DNA from: Janibacter anophelis NBRC 107843
GTDB taxonomy: Bacteria > Actinomycetota > Actinomycetes > Actinomycetales > Dermatophilaceae
Assembly (NCBI RefSeq): GCF_001570945.1
Contig: NZ_BCSQ01000005.1
Coordinates: 1-64,000, forward strand
Direction of reading: 5' to 3'
Length of the DNA: 64,000 bases
This document shows positions 8,402-18,062 of the stretch, piece after piece. The first letter of the stretch is position 1; every line of letters begins with the position of its first letter. The notes beneath the pieces were generated by a model. The model made no database searches. It was not told the DNA's origin and worked only from the letters and a program-made list of their open reading frames with translations. The position numbers and the translations under genes are program-made.

Positions 8402-9394
8402 TCATCTCGCAGCCGGGACGCGGGTGTGCTGCACCAGATCGGCCACGATGTCGAGCGGCTCGCGGCGGGCCAGCTGGGCCTCGCTGCTCAACAGCAACCG
8501 GTGGGCCAGCACGACGGGGGCGATGGCCTGGATGTCGTCCGGCAGGACGTGGTCGCGACCCTGCAGCGCGGCCCGGGCGCGACCCGCCCGCAGCAGGTGC
8601 AGCGTCGCGCGCGGGGAGGCGCCGAGCCGGATGAGCGAGCTGCGACGGGTGCCGGCCGCGATGTCGACGACGTACTGGCGCACCGCGGGGGAGGCGTGCA
8701 CCGTGCGCACCGCGCCGATGAGCCGGCTGATGCCCTCGGCGTCGGTGACCGGCCGCAGCCGCTCGAGCGGGGAGGCCGCACCGTGGTGGTCGAGCATCGC
8801 GACCTCGGCGGCGGGCGTCGGGTAGCCCATCGACAGCCGTGCCATGAAGCGGTCTCGCTGCGCCTCCGGCAGCGGGTAGGTGCCCTCCATCTCCACGGGG
8901 TTCTGCGTCGCCATGATGATGAAGGGGTGCGGGAGGTCGTAGGTGTGGCCGTCGACCGTCACCTGCGCCTCCTCCATGCACTCGAGGAGGGCGGACTGCG
9001 CCTTGGGTGACGCGCGGTTGATCTCGTCGCCGACCACGACATTGGCGAAGACGGCGCCCGGGCGGAACTCGAAGGCGTGCTGCTCCTGGTTGTAGATGCT
9101 CACGCCCGTGATGTCACTCGGCAGCAGGTCGGGGGTGAACTGCACCCGGCGGACCGTGACGTCGATGCTGCGGGCGAGCGTCTTGGCGAGCATCGTCTTG
9201 CCGACGCCGGGGACGTCCTCGATGAGCAGGTGCCCCTCGGCGAGCAGGACGGTGATCGCGGTGTGCACGACATCGGGCTTGCCCTCGATGACGGCGTTCA
9301 TCGCCGAGGCGAGCTCCTCACCGACGCGCACGACGTGCTCGAGGTCGGCACTGGGCGCCTGCACCGACGGGGTGCTCTCCCTGCTGAGGGTCAC
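8402..9394 (-). CDS. moxR: MoxR family AAA+ ATPase
   Basis: A chaperone-type AAA+ ATPase of 330 residues. Walker A is [10 protein letters not shown], Walker B is [19 protein letters not shown], sensor 1 is [12 protein letters not shown], and the C-terminal lid carries [11 protein letters not shown]. MoxR proteins use ATP to mature or insert metal centres and partner proteins, usually with the DUF58 gene next door. The frame stays open to 9445; I chose GTG 9394 because a GGAG lies 5-6 bases upstream. A second GTG directly before it (9397) is equally possible. First gene of the moxR-DUF58-transglutaminase operon, divergent from mraZ. Confidence 0.9.
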   Translation of the reverse strand: MTLSRESTPSVQAPSADLEHVVRVGEELASAMNAVIEGKPDVVHTAITVLLAEGHLLIEDVPGVGKTMLAKTLARSIDVTVRRVQFTPDLLPSDITGVSIYNQEQHAFEFRPGAVFANVVVGDEINRASPKAQSALLECMEEAQVTVDGHTYDLPHPFIIMATQNPVEMEGTYPLPEAQRDRFMARLSMGYPTPAAEVAMLDHHGAASPLERLRPVTDAEGISRLIGAVRTVHASPAVRQYVVDIAAGTRRSSLIRLGASPRATLHLLRAGRARAALQGRDHVLPDDIQAIAPVVLAHRLLLSSEAQLARREPLDIVADLVQHTRVPAAR

Positions 9395-9717
9395 CACGAC
9401 TCCGATCCGGACGACTGCGCCGCCCCACTTCGCTCCGCTGTGCACCCGACCCTACGTCGCCACGGGCCCTGCGCCCCCCGCCAGCGCCCGATGAGCCTGC
9501 ACGACGAGCGCGAAGGGAGGGGCGCGGCCCTCCCTTCGGCCTCCGGGGTGAAAAATCCCCCCACTTTGCACCACCCCTGATTTGTCAGGGAAAACCCAGC
9601 AAGTTTTCGCGAGGAAATGGGGGAAATGGGTGTCGTGGAGGACCTAGGTGGAGTAAAGTGGGGGATCAAGGAAGCGCAGGGAGCCATCCGGGTCGACGTG
9701 AAGGGGAGGTGGCCGCG
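9395..9717. promoter_or_regulatory. divergent intergenic region between moxR and mraZ
   Basis: No gene of its own is seen in these 323 bases. The left part is GC-rich and may hold the moxR promoter, which I cannot pinpoint. The part from about 9550 is unusually AT-rich (AAAAATCCCCCCACTTTG, GATTTGTCAGGGAAAA, AAGTTTTCGCGAGG) and runs into the MraZ boxes. Two CGAAGGG/CCCTTCG heptamers occur at about 9511 and 9533. Confidence 0.6.
9618..9663 (+). promoter_or_regulatory. MraZ operator (five TGGRK boxes)
   Basis: TGGGG (9618), TGGGT (9627), TGGAG (9636), TGGAG (9649) and TGGGG (9659) lie in direct orientation with start-to-start steps of 9, 9, 13 and 10 bases. MraZ is known to bind direct TGGGN-type repeats in front of its own gene in other bacteria, so this is probably the autoregulatory site and the main dcw promoter region. 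The boxes end 55 bases before mraZ. Confidence 0.7.
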
Positions 9718-10149
9718 ATGTTCCTCGGCACGCACACCCCCAAGCTCGACGACAAGGGACGCCTCTTCCTCCCCGCGAAGTTCCGCGACAAGCTCGCCGG
9801 CGGCCTCGTCATGACCCGTGGCCAGGAGCGCTGCCTCTACGTCTTCCCCATCGACGAGTTCACGAAGATCACGCAGAAGTTCCAGGAGGCCCCCACCTCG
9901 AGCAAGGCCGCGCGCGACTACATGCGCGTCTTCCTCTCCGGCGCGAGCGACGAGATCCCGGACAAGCAGGGCCGGGTCACCGTGCCCGCCGCCCTGCGCC
10001 AGTACGCCGGCCTCGACCGCGACTGCACGGTCATCGGCACCGGCGCCCGCGTCGAGGTCTGGGACACCGCCGCGTGGAACGAGTACCTGGCCAGCACCGA
10101 GCAGGCCTTCGCCGACCAGTCCGAGGAGGTGATCCCCGGACTCATGTGA
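9718..10149 (+). CDS. mraZ: transcriptional regulator MraZ
   Basis: First gene of the division and cell-wall cluster. The 143-residue length is normal for the family. Two SpoVT/AbrB-like MraZ motifs are seen: [17 protein letters not shown] near residues 9-25 and [16 protein letters not shown] near 78-95. MraZ is a ring-shaped DNA-binding protein that controls dcw transcription. I chose ATG 9718, with GGGGAGGT 7-8 bases upstream; the longer in-frame start at 9658 lies within the operator boxes and gives an unrelated N-terminus. Confidence 0.95.
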   Translation: MFLGTHTPKLDDKGRLFLPAKFRDKLAGGLVMTRGQERCLYVFPIDEFTKITQKFQEAPTSSKAARDYMRVFLSGASDEIPDKQGRVTVPAALRQYAGLDRDCTVIGTGARVEVWDTAAWNEYLASTEQAFADQSEEVIPGLM

Positions 10150-10300
10150 GGCAGCTGCCATCCGGCCTCCAGCCGTGACGGCGCCGACCCGACTTCCCCC
10201 GGGCCGGAACGTCCCGGATGGGGACCAGGTGGCAGCAGCACACGGACCAGGGATCACCCACCACATGCCGGACACGAGCGACGAGCAGGAAGGGAGCGGG

Positions 10301-11299
10301 ATGGAGCACATCGACACCGGCGGCGGACGCGACGCAGCCTCCCGCCACGTGCCCGTCATGCTCCCCGAGGTCCTCGACCTGCTCGCGCCCGCGCTCTCCA
10401 CGCCGGGCGCGATCCACGTCGACGGGACCCTCGGCATGGGCGGCCACGCGCAGGCCGTGCTCGAGGCCGACCCGCAGGTGCGCCTCATCGGCATCGACCG
10501 CGACCCCCAGGCGCTGCGCCTGGCGGGGGAGCGGCTCGCCCCCTTCGGTGAGCGCGCCACCCTCGTGCACGCGGTCAACGACGAGATCGGCGCCGTCCTC
10601 GACGACCTCGGCATCGAGACCGTCACCTCCGCCTTCTTCGACCTCGGGGTCTCCTCCCTGCAGCTCGACGAGACCGAGCGGGGCTTCGCCTACGCCCACG
10701 ACGCGCCGCTCGACATGCGGATGGACCCCACGACCGGGATGACGGCCGCCGACGTGCTCAACACCTACGACGCCCGCGACCTGGCGCGCGTGCTCTCCGA
10801 CTACGGCGAGGAGCGGTTCGCTCGCAAGATCGCCGGCGCGATCGTCCGCGAGCGGGAGGTCACCCCCTTCGACCGGTCCGCGCGGCTCGTGGAGCTGCTC
10901 CGCTCGACGATCCCGATGGCCTCCCAGCGCGGCGGCGGCCACCCGGCCAAGCGGACCTTCCAGGCGCTGCGCATCGAGGTCAACGAGGAGCTCGCTGGCT
11001 GGTCGCGGGCGATCCCGGTCGCCCTCGAGCGGGTCGCCGTCGGCGGTCGCATCGCGGTCCTGTCCTTCCACTCCCTCGAGGACCGGATCACCAAACGGGC
11101 CTTGGCCGCCGGTGCCGCGTCCACCACCCCCGCCGGTCTGCCCGTCGAGCTGCCCGAGCACGCCCCCGAGCTGCGGCTGCTCACCCGTGGCGCCATGACC
11201 CCCGGCGAGGACGAGCTCGCCACCAACCCCCGATCCGCCTCCGTCCGCCTGCGGGCGGCCGAACGCATCCGAACTCCCCGCCGCACGAAAGGTGCCTGA
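10301..11299 (+). CDS. rsmH: 16S rRNA (cytosine(1402)-N(4))-methyltransferase
   Basis: SAM-dependent N4-methylation of C1402 in the ribosomal P site. Motifs: [13 protein letters not shown] at the N-terminus, [14 protein letters not shown] (SAM-binding loop), [18 protein letters not shown] and, near the C-terminus, [13 protein letters not shown]. Length 332 residues, usual for the family. I chose ATG 10301 with AGGAAGGGAG 5 bases upstream; upstream in-frame ATGs at 10175 and 10265 would add a poorly conserved leader. It lies between mraZ and ftsL in the same order as in other actinobacteria. Confidence 0.95.
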   Translation: MEHIDTGGGRDAASRHVPVMLPEVLDLLAPALSTPGAIHVDGTLGMGGHAQAVLEADPQVRLIGIDRDPQALRLAGERLAPFGERATLVHAVNDEIGAVLDDLGIETVTSAFFDLGVSSLQLDETERGFAYAHDAPLDMRMDPTTGMTAADVLNTYDARDLARVLSDYGEERFARKIAGAIVREREVTPFDRSARLVELLRSTIPMASQRGGGHPAKRTFQALRIEVNEELAGWSRAIPVALERVAVGGRIAVLSFHSLEDRITKRALAAGAASTTPAGLPVELPEHAPELRLLTRGAMTPGEDELATNPRSASVRLRAAERIRTPRRTKGA

Positions 11300-11302
11300 C
11301 CG

Positions 11303-11908
11303 ATGAGCCAGTCGACCGTCGCCACCACCGTCGCCCGTCGCGCACCCGCGCGGCGGGAGCGCCCCGCGCTGCAGGTGGTCACCCCCGCCGACCGGGCCGG
11401 GTCCCCGTGGTTCCCCGTGCTCTGCGTCGTCCTCATGCTCGCCGGCCTGGGAGCCGTGCTCGGCCTCAACACCTCGATGGCCCAGAGCTCCTTCGAGGTC
11501 TCCGCCCTCGAGGCGCGCTCGGCGAGCCTCGCCGACACCGAGGACTCCCTGGCCCAGCAGGTCAACGACAAGGCCGCCCCGCAGCGGCTCGCCCTGCGCG
11601 CCGACGAGCTCGGGATGGTCCCGGCCGGCAGCGCCGCCTTCATCGACGTCGACAAGGGCAAGGTCCTCGGCGTGGCGGAGGTGGCGAAGGCGCCGGACGG
11701 ATTTAACGTGGGAGCAGCCGCGACGAGCACCGCCGACGAGCCGAGCGGCTCCTCGACCGCCGCGTCCGACGGCGCCGGGGACAGCGCCGACAAGGACACC
11801 ACCAAGAGCTCCGAGAAGAAGTCCTCGGACAACAAGAAGTCCGACGAGAAGAAGTCATCGACGGACACGAAGAAGTCCGCGGACGAGAAGGTCTCGTCCG
11901 GGGACTGA
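11303..11908 (+). CDS. ftsL: FtsL-like cell division protein
   Basis: A small bitopic protein of 201 residues: basic cytoplasmic N-terminus, one membrane helix (WFPVLCVVLMLAGLGAVLGL, about residues 36-55), then a short coiled coil (FEVSALEARSASLADTEDSL). Position between rsmH and ftsI and this topology identify FtsL, which acts with FtsQ and DivIC-type proteins at the septum. The C-terminal 70 residues are a low-complexity Ser/Lys/Asp tail (KKSSDNKKSDEKKSS), longer than in most FtsL proteins and predicted extracytoplasmic. It starts 3 bases after rsmH. Confidence 0.85.
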   Translation: MSQSTVATTVARRAPARRERPALQVVTPADRAGSPWFPVLCVVLMLAGLGAVLGLNTSMAQSSFEVSALEARSASLADTEDSLAQQVNDKAAPQRLALRADELGMVPAGSAAFIDVDKGKVLGVAEVAKAPDGFNVGAAATSTADEPSGSSTAASDGAGDSADKDTTKSSEKKSSDNKKSDEKKSSTDTKKSADEKVSSGD

Positions 11909-11954
11909 CCGACCACCGCACGACCGCACCGCCGAGCAGCAGAGGGGACGCACG

Positions 11955-14027
11955 TTGACCCAGCGCCGACCCGACCGTCCCCGGGGCACCGGGCGACCCA
12001 CGGGCCAGCCGTCGACCCCGGCCCGCAAGGCAGCCGCCAAGCGTCCCGTCGGCGGGCGCCCGTCCGCCAAGAAGGCCTCCGCCCAGCAGGTCCCCGCCAA
12101 GAAGGCACCGGCGAAGAAGGCACCGGCGAAGAAGGCTCCCGCCCGCTCGGCCCCGCCCCGGCGGCCGGCCGCGAAGCGGGCGCCGGCGCGCACCCCCGCT
12201 CCCGCCGTGGCGGTCGGCAACCCGCGCGCCCGGATGCGCGGGCTGATGGTCGTCTCGCTCATCGTGCTCAGCCTCTTCGCCGCGCAGCTGCTGCGGATCC
12301 AGGGCTTCGACTCCGAGGCGGTGGCCCGGGACGCCCTGGCCCAGCGCACCCAGACCGAGGCGATCCCCGCGCACCGCGGCACGATCTTCGATGCCAACGG
12401 CACCGTCCTGGCGCAGAGCCAGGAGCGCCGCACCGTCGTCGTCGACCAGACCGCGGTGCCCGAGTACGAGAAGAGCGTCGACGGCACCGAGACCACGGTC
12501 GGGGTCAAGGGCGCCACGCAGGACCTGGCCAAGATCCTCGGCGAGTCCGCCGAGGACCTGGAGCCGAAGATGACCGGCGACCTGCGCTACCGCGTCCTCG
12601 CCAAGAACATCTCGCCCCTCACCTGGCGGCGCATCAACGCCCTGGGCATCCCCGGCATCTACTCGGAGCGCTCCTCGCAGCGCACCTACCCGCAGTCGAC
12701 GACCGTCGCCTCGCTCGTGGGCTTCGTGCAGCCGCAGGACCAGACGGCCGGCGGCGGGCTCGAGCTGCAGCTCGACGACCTGCTCAAGGGCACCCCCGGC
12801 AAGGCGACCTACGAGATCGCCCAGGACGGCTCGCGCCTGCCCAACGCCTCCGACGACGTCAGCTCCGCGACCGCCGGCAAGGACGTGCGGCTGACGATCG
12901 ACAACGACATCCAGTGGTACGCGCAGAACGCGCTGGCCGACCAGGTCAAGAAGACCAAGGCGCTCTCCGGCACGATCGTCGTCCAGCGCGTCGACACCGG
13001 TGAGCTCGTCGCCCTGGCCTCGTACCCGACCTTCGACCCCAACAACCTCGGCGACGGCAAGGGTGTCTACACCAACCTCGCCTTCAGCGACGTCTTCGAG
13101 CCCGGCTCCACCTCGAAGATCCTCACCGTGGCCGCCGGCCTCGAGGAGGACACGATCGAGCCGGACACGCCGATGATCCTCCCGGGGGCCGTGACCCGTG
13201 GCAACCGCCGGCTGAGCGACTCGCACCCGCACCCCGACGAGTACCGCACCGTCGCCGGTGCACTGGCCCAGTCGAGCAACACGGGCACGATCCTCATCGG
13301 CGAGACGATGGAGCCGAAGACGCTCGAGGAGTACCTGCGCAAGTTCGGCTTCGGCTCCAAGAGCGGCTCCGGGTTCCCCGGTGAGTCCGCCGGCCTGCTG
13401 CCGCCCTCGGAGGACTGGAGCGGCTCGCAGCGGGCGACGATCACCTACGGCCAGGGCGTCTCGACGACCGCCGTCCAGGTGACCAATGTCTTCCAGGCCA
13501 TCGCCAACGACGGGGTGCGGATCAGCCCGACCTTCGTCAAGGAGACGAGCGACGGCGAGGGCGGCTGGGACCCGGCGCCTGCGGGCAAGCGCACCCAGGC
13601 GGTGTCCAAGGAGACCGCCAACCAGGTCGCCCGGATGCTCGAGGGCGTCGTCTCGGACGAGGGCACGGCGCCGCAGGCCAAGATCAAGGGCTACCGCGTC
13701 GCCGGCAAGACCGGCACCGCCGACCGCTACGACTCCGAGGCGGGGGGCTACTCCGGCAAGACCGCGAGCTTCATCGGCTTCGCGCCGGCCGACGACCCGC
13801 AGCTCGTCGTCTCGGTGATCCTCCAGCGTCCGATCAAGGGCTACTACGGCGGCACCGTCGCCGCGCCCGTCTTCAAGGACGTCATGACCTACGCCCTGCA
13901 AAAGGAAAAGGTCCCGCCGACCCCGCAGGACGCCAAGGCGCCCAAGGTCAAGACCAAGCTGCCGCAGCGACCCGACGCCGACACCCCGGGTCTGCTGATG
14001 GACCGCGGTCCCAACGGCGCGGGGTAA
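11955..14027 (+). CDS. ftsI: septal peptidoglycan transpeptidase (class B PBP)
   Basis: Cross-links septal peptidoglycan as partner of FtsW. Starts at TTG 11955 with AGAGGGGA upstream. The cytoplasmic N-terminus (about 90 residues) is highly basic, with [15 protein letters not shown] repeats. One membrane helix starts near residue 94 (MRGLMVVSLIVLSLFAAQLL), then the PBP dimerisation domain, then the transpeptidase domain with STSK (Ser385, Lys388), SSN (440-442) and KTG (585-587). Length 690. The long basic tail is unusual in size compared with enterobacterial FtsI but recurs in other proteins of this window (SigA, DksA-like). Confidence 0.95.
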   Translation: MTQRRPDRPRGTGRPTGQPSTPARKAAAKRPVGGRPSAKKASAQQVPAKKAPAKKAPAKKAPARSAPPRRPAAKRAPARTPAPAVAVGNPRARMRGLMVVSLIVLSLFAAQLLRIQGFDSEAVARDALAQRTQTEAIPAHRGTIFDANGTVLAQSQERRTVVVDQTAVPEYEKSVDGTETTVGVKGATQDLAKILGESAEDLEPKMTGDLRYRVLAKNISPLTWRRINALGIPGIYSERSSQRTYPQSTTVASLVGFVQPQDQTAGGGLELQLDDLLKGTPGKATYEIAQDGSRLPNASDDVSSATAGKDVRLTIDNDIQWYAQNALADQVKKTKALSGTIVVQRVDTGELVALASYPTFDPNNLGDGKGVYTNLAFSDVFEPGSTSKILTVAAGLEEDTIEPDTPMILPGAVTRGNRRLSDSHPHPDEYRTVAGALAQSSNTGTILIGETMEPKTLEEYLRKFGFGSKSGSGFPGESAGLLPPSEDWSGSQRATITYGQGVSTTAVQVTNVFQAIANDGVRISPTFVKETSDGEGGWDPAPAGKRTQAVSKETANQVARMLEGVVSDEGTAPQAKIKGYRVAGKTGTADRYDSEAGGYSGKTASFIGFAPADDPQLVVSVILQRPIKGYYGGTVAAPVFKDVMTYALQKEKVPPTPQDAKAPKVKTKLPQRPDADTPGLLMDRGPNGAG

Positions 14028-14038
14028 GGTCTCCCGCC

Positions 14039-15583
14039 GTGTCCTTCCCACGACCCGAGCGGATCCACCCGCTGACCCTGAGCGCCGTCACCGACGTCAT
14101 CGGTGACGCCGTGCGGTCGACCGACGGCGACTCCGGCACGCAGGTGACCGGTGTCTCGCTCGACACCTCCTCCCTTCGCCCCGGTGACCTGTGGGCGGCG
14201 CTGCCGGGCGCCCGGGCCCACGGCGCCGACTTCGCCGACAAGGCGCTCGCGGCCGGCGCGGTGGCGGTCCTCACCGACGCCGACGGCGTCTCCCGACTGC
14301 GGGCGAAGGGGGTCGACCTGCCCCTGGTCGAGTGCGAGACCCCTCGCGCGGTCCTCGGTCGCGTCGCCGCGGCCGTCTACGACAGCGCGGAGCGCCGGCC
14401 GACGATGTTCGGCATCACGGGGACCAACGGCAAGACGACGACCGCCTACCTCATGGTCTCCGCCCTCGAGGCCCTCGGCCGCACGACCGGGCTCATCGGC
14501 ACCATCGAGACCCGCATCGGTGAGGAGCGCGTGCGCTCGGTGCGCACGACCCCGGAGACGACCGACCTGCACGCGCTGCTCGCGACGATGGGGGAGCGGG
14601 GCGTCGACGACTGCGTCATGGAGGTCTCCAGCCACGCCCTGACCCTCCACCGGGTCGACGAGGTCGTCTACGACGTGGCCCTCTTCGCCAACCTCAGCCA
14701 GGACCACCTCGACTTCCACGGGACGATGGAGGAGTACTTCCTCGCCAAGGCGAGCCTCTTCACCCCCGAGCGCTCCCGCCGCGGCGTCGTCTGCGTCGAC
14801 GACGAGTGGGGCCAGCGCTTGGCGCAGGAGGCCACGGTGCCCGTCACGACGGTCACCTCGCGGCTGGACGTCGAGGCCGACTGGGTCGTCGGTGGCGACC
14901 CGCGCGAGCCGCAGCTGACCCTCCACGGCCACGACGGCGCGGCCCACGACCTCGTGTCGGCCCTGCCCGGTGACTTCAACCGGGTCAACACGGCCATGGC
15001 TGCGGTCGCGCTCATCGAGGCCGGCATCCCGGCCGACCGGGTCGCCGAGGCGGTCCTGGCCCGACCCCACGTGCCGGGCCGCATGGAGATCGTCGCGCCG
15101 AGCGACCCCGACCGCGATGACCTGCCGCTGGCGATCGTCGACTTCGCCCACACGCCCGATGCGGTGGGCGCGGCCCTGTCCGCGCTGCGCCCCCAGACCA
15201 ATGGTGTGCTCGTCGTCGTCCTCGGCGCCGGCGGCAGCCGCGACCCCGGCAAGCGCCCGGGCATGGGGGCCGCGGCCGCGGCCCACGCGGACGTCGTCAT
15301 CGTCACCGACGACAACCCGCGCGACGAGGACCCGGCGCTGATCCGCGCCGCCGTCGCCGAAGGTGTCTGGCCCCGTGCCCGCGCCCGCCTCGAGGTGGTC
15401 GAGGGCCGGGTCGACGCCATCGAGCGGGCGGTGCAGATCGCCCACGAGTCCGGCCCGGGAGCGACCGTCGCCGTCCTCGGCAAGGGGCACGAGCAGGGCC
15501 AGGAGGTTCGCGGCGAGGTCCGCGACCACGACGACCGGGCGGTCCTGCGGGCCGCCCTCGACCGCCGGAGCGTCAACGGATGA
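14039..15583 (+). CDS. murE: UDP-MurNAc-tripeptide ligase (meso-DAP-adding type by motif)
   Basis: ATP-dependent addition of the third amino acid to UDP-MurNAc-L-Ala-D-Glu in the cytoplasm. GTG start at 14039, 514 residues. The ATP loop is GTNGKTT (128-134) and the amino-acid site motif is DNPR (425-428, followed by DEDP). The DNPR form is the one associated with meso-diaminopimelate rather than lysine; I infer DAP-type peptidoglycan from it. Overlaps murF by 4 bases (ATGA). Confidence 0.95.
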   Translation: MSFPRPERIHPLTLSAVTDVIGDAVRSTDGDSGTQVTGVSLDTSSLRPGDLWAALPGARAHGADFADKALAAGAVAVLTDADGVSRLRAKGVDLPLVECETPRAVLGRVAAAVYDSAERRPTMFGITGTNGKTTTAYLMVSALEALGRTTGLIGTIETRIGEERVRSVRTTPETTDLHALLATMGERGVDDCVMEVSSHALTLHRVDEVVYDVALFANLSQDHLDFHGTMEEYFLAKASLFTPERSRRGVVCVDDEWGQRLAQEATVPVTTVTSRLDVEADWVVGGDPREPQLTLHGHDGAAHDLVSALPGDFNRVNTAMAAVALIEAGIPADRVAEAVLARPHVPGRMEIVAPSDPDRDDLPLAIVDFAHTPDAVGAALSALRPQTNGVLVVVLGAGGSRDPGKRPGMGAAAAAHADVVIVTDDNPRDEDPALIRAAVAEGVWPRARARLEVVEGRVDAIERAVQIAHESGPGATVAVLGKGHEQGQEVRGEVRDHDDRAVLRAALDRRSVNG

Positions 15584-16983
15584 TCCCCACGACCCTGGGC
15601 GCCGTCGCCGGCATCACCGGCGGGCGCCTGCACGGATGCAGCACGGCGGAGGCGGACGAGATCGTCGTCGACGGTCCCGTCGTCACCGACTCGCGCGAGG
15701 CCGGACCCGGCAGCCTGTACGTCGCCCGCATCGGCGAGAGCGCCGACGGCCACGACTTCGTCCTCGGCGCCGCGCAGCGCGGAGCCGTCGCGGCGCTGAC
15801 CACCCGGGAGGTCGACGGCCTGCCCTGCGTCGTCGTCGACGACGAGCAGGCCGGGTTCGTCGCCCTCGCCCGCCACCTCGTCGACTCGCGCCCCGACCTG
15901 ACCGTCATCGGCATCACCGGCTCCTCCGGCAAGACGAGCACCAAGGACCTGCTCGGGTCCGTCCTGTCCGCCGACGGCGAGACGGTCGCCCCGGTCGGCT
16001 CCTACAACTCCGAGGTCGGCGTCCCGCTCACCGTCTGCCGGATCACCCCCACGACGCGTCACCTCGTCGTCGAGATGGGGGCGCGCGGCATCGGCCACGT
16101 CGACTACCTCACCCGCATCGCCCCGCCGCGTATCGGCATCGTCCTCAACGTCGGCCACGCCCACGTCGGCGAGTTCGGCTCCGTCGACGCGATCGCGCAG
16201 GCGAAGGGAGAGCTGCCCGCCTCCCTTCCCGCCGACGGTGTCGCCGTGCTCAACGCCGACGACCCGCTCGTCGCCGCCATGGCCGAGCGGACGCAGGCGC
16301 AGGTCGTGCTCGTCGGCGAGTCCGAGGCCGCGCACGTGCGGGCCACCGACGTGACCCTCGACGAGCTGGGCGCGCCCTCGTTCACCGTGGACGCCCCCTT
16401 CGGCAGCGCCCGCGTGCAGCTCGCGCTCGTCGGCCGCCACCACGTCGGCAACGCGCTGGCGGTCATCGCCGCCGCGCAGGCCGCCGGGACGACGCTCGAG
16501 CAGATCGTGCCGGCCCTGGCGCAGGCTCGACCCGTGAGCCGCTGGCGGATGGAGGTCACCCGCCGCGACGACGGGGTCGTCGTCGTCAACGACGCCTACA
16601 ACGCCAACCCCGACTCGATGTCCGCGGCCCTGCGCAGCGTCGCCGGCATGGCGACGACCGGCCGCCGCTGGGCCGTCCTCGGCGCGATGCTCGAGCTCGG
16701 CGACGACTCCGCGCAGCTGCACGCCGGGGTCGGACGCGAGGCCGCGGAGCTCGGGTTCGACGAGATCCTCGTCGTCGGCGAGTCCGCCGCCCCGATCGCG
16801 ACCGGCGCGGGGGACAATGGCTCCGGGGACGTCAACGTCCGGGTCGTGCCCGACGCCGCCGCAGCGGAGGAGCTGCTCGTGGCGGAGCTCGCCACGCCGG
16901 ACCTCGTCCTGTTCAAGTCGAGCCGTGATGCCGGTCTACGGTGGCTCGGAGAGCGCATCGTCACAAGGGAGGCCCGTCCGTGA
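15580..16983 (+). CDS. murF: UDP-MurNAc-tripeptide D-Ala-D-Ala ligase
   Basis: Adds D-Ala-D-Ala to give the UDP-MurNAc-pentapeptide. The 467 residues carry the ATP loop GSSGKTS (Lys118), the central EMGARGIGH motif, the [12 protein letters not shown] segment and the C-terminal [11 protein letters not shown] signature that separates MurF from the other Mur ligases. Its start overlaps the murE stop, and its stop overlaps the mraY start (GTGA), so translation is probably coupled. Confidence 0.96.
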   Translation: MIPTTLGAVAGITGGRLHGCSTAEADEIVVDGPVVTDSREAGPGSLYVARIGESADGHDFVLGAAQRGAVAALTTREVDGLPCVVVDDEQAGFVALARHLVDSRPDLTVIGITGSSGKTSTKDLLGSVLSADGETVAPVGSYNSEVGVPLTVCRITPTTRHLVVEMGARGIGHVDYLTRIAPPRIGIVLNVGHAHVGEFGSVDAIAQAKGELPASLPADGVAVLNADDPLVAAMAERTQAQVVLVGESEAAHVRATDVTLDELGAPSFTVDAPFGSARVQLALVGRHHVGNALAVIAAAQAAGTTLEQIVPALAQARPVSRWRMEVTRRDDGVVVVNDAYNANPDSMSAALRSVAGMATTGRRWAVLGAMLELGDDSAQLHAGVGREAAELGFDEILVVGESAAPIATGAGDNGSGDVNVRVVPDAAAAEELLVAELATPDLVLFKSSRDAGLRWLGERIVTREARP

Positions 16984-18062
16984 AGGCAGTGGTCATCGCG
17001 TCCGTCGTCTCCCTCGTCCTCGCCCTGCTCGGGACGCCGATGTTCATCCGCTACCTCGTCAAGCAGGGCTACGGCCAGTTCATCCGCGACGACGGCCCGA
17101 CCTCGCACCACACCAAGCGCGGCACCCCGACCATGGGCGGCGCCGTCATCATCGCCTCGACGGTCCTGGCCTACGCGGTCGCGCACCTCGTGCTGTGGAG
17201 CCCCCCGACCGTCAGCGGCCTGCTCGTCCTCTTCCTCATGGTCGGGCTCGGCGCGGTCGGCTTCGCCGACGACTACATCAAGATCAGCCGGCAGCGCAGC
17301 CTCGGCCTGCGGTCGGGGCAAAAGCTGGTCGGCCAGACCCTCGTCGGCGTGATCTTCGCGGCCCTGGCGCTGCAGTTCCCCAACGAGGGGCTGCGCCGGC
17401 CCGCCTCGACGCACATCTCCTTCGTGCGCGACACCGCGATCGACCTGGCCTTCGCCGGCCCGATCATCGGCATGGTCCTGTTCATCCTCTGGGCCAACCT
17501 GATGATCGCCGGCACGTCCAACGGCGTGAACCTCACCGACGGCCTCGACGGCCTGGCCACCGGCTCGTCGGTCATGGTCTTCGGCGCCTACGTCGTCATC
17601 TCGATCTGGCAGTTCAACCAGAACTGCCAGACCAACCCGGGCGTCAACTGCTACGACGTGCGTGATCCGCTCGACCTGGCCGTGGTCGCCGCGGCCGGCA
17701 CCGGCGCCTGCTTCGGGTTCCTGTGGTGGAACGCCTCACCCGCCAAGATCTTCATGGGCGACACCGGGTCGCTCGCCCTCGGTGGCGCGCTCGCCGGCCT
17801 GGCGATCCTCTCGCGCACCGAGCTGCTCATCATCATCCTCGGCGGTCTGTTCGTCACGATCACCCTGTCGGTGATCATCCAGGTCGCTTCCTTCAAGTCG
17901 ACCGGCAAGCGGGTCTTCCGCATGGCGCCCCTGCAGCACCACTTCGAGCTGCTCGGATGGCAGGAGGTGACGATCGTCATCCGCTTCTGGATCGTCGCGG
18001 GGCTCTTCGTCGCCGCCGGCCTGGCGATCTTCTACGGCGAATGGGTCGTGGGGGCACCGTGA
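16980..18062 (+). CDS. mraY: phospho-MurNAc-pentapeptide translocase
   Basis: Integral membrane enzyme that transfers phospho-MurNAc-pentapeptide to undecaprenyl phosphate, making lipid I. About ten hydrophobic helices in 360 residues. Catalytic and metal-site motifs: GFADDYIK (Asp97, Asp98), [10 protein letters not shown], and [11 protein letters not shown] near the C-terminus. I chose GTG 16980, with AAGGGAGG 7 bases upstream and a 4-base overlap with murF. Confidence 0.96.
   Translation: MKAVVIASVVSLVLALLGTPMFIRYLVKQGYGQFIRDDGPTSHHTKRGTPTMGGAVIIASTVLAYAVAHLVLWSPPTVSGLLVLFLMVGLGAVGFADDYIKISRQRSLGLRSGQKLVGQTLVGVIFAALALQFPNEGLRRPASTHISFVRDTAIDLAFAGPIIGMVLFILWANLMIAGTSNGVNLTDGLDGLATGSSVMVFGAYVVISIWQFNQNCQTNPGVNCYDVRDPLDLAVVAAAGTGACFGFLWWNASPAKIFMGDTGSLALGGALAGLAILSRTELLIIILGGLFVTITLSVIIQVASFKSTGKRVFRMAPLQHHFELLGWQEVTIVIRFWIVAGLFVAAGLAIFYGEWVVGAP

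Noticed and set aside
11703-14051. 782-codon minus-strand open frame opposite ftsI
   Set aside because: Composition-driven shadow of ftsI; no recognisable domain.
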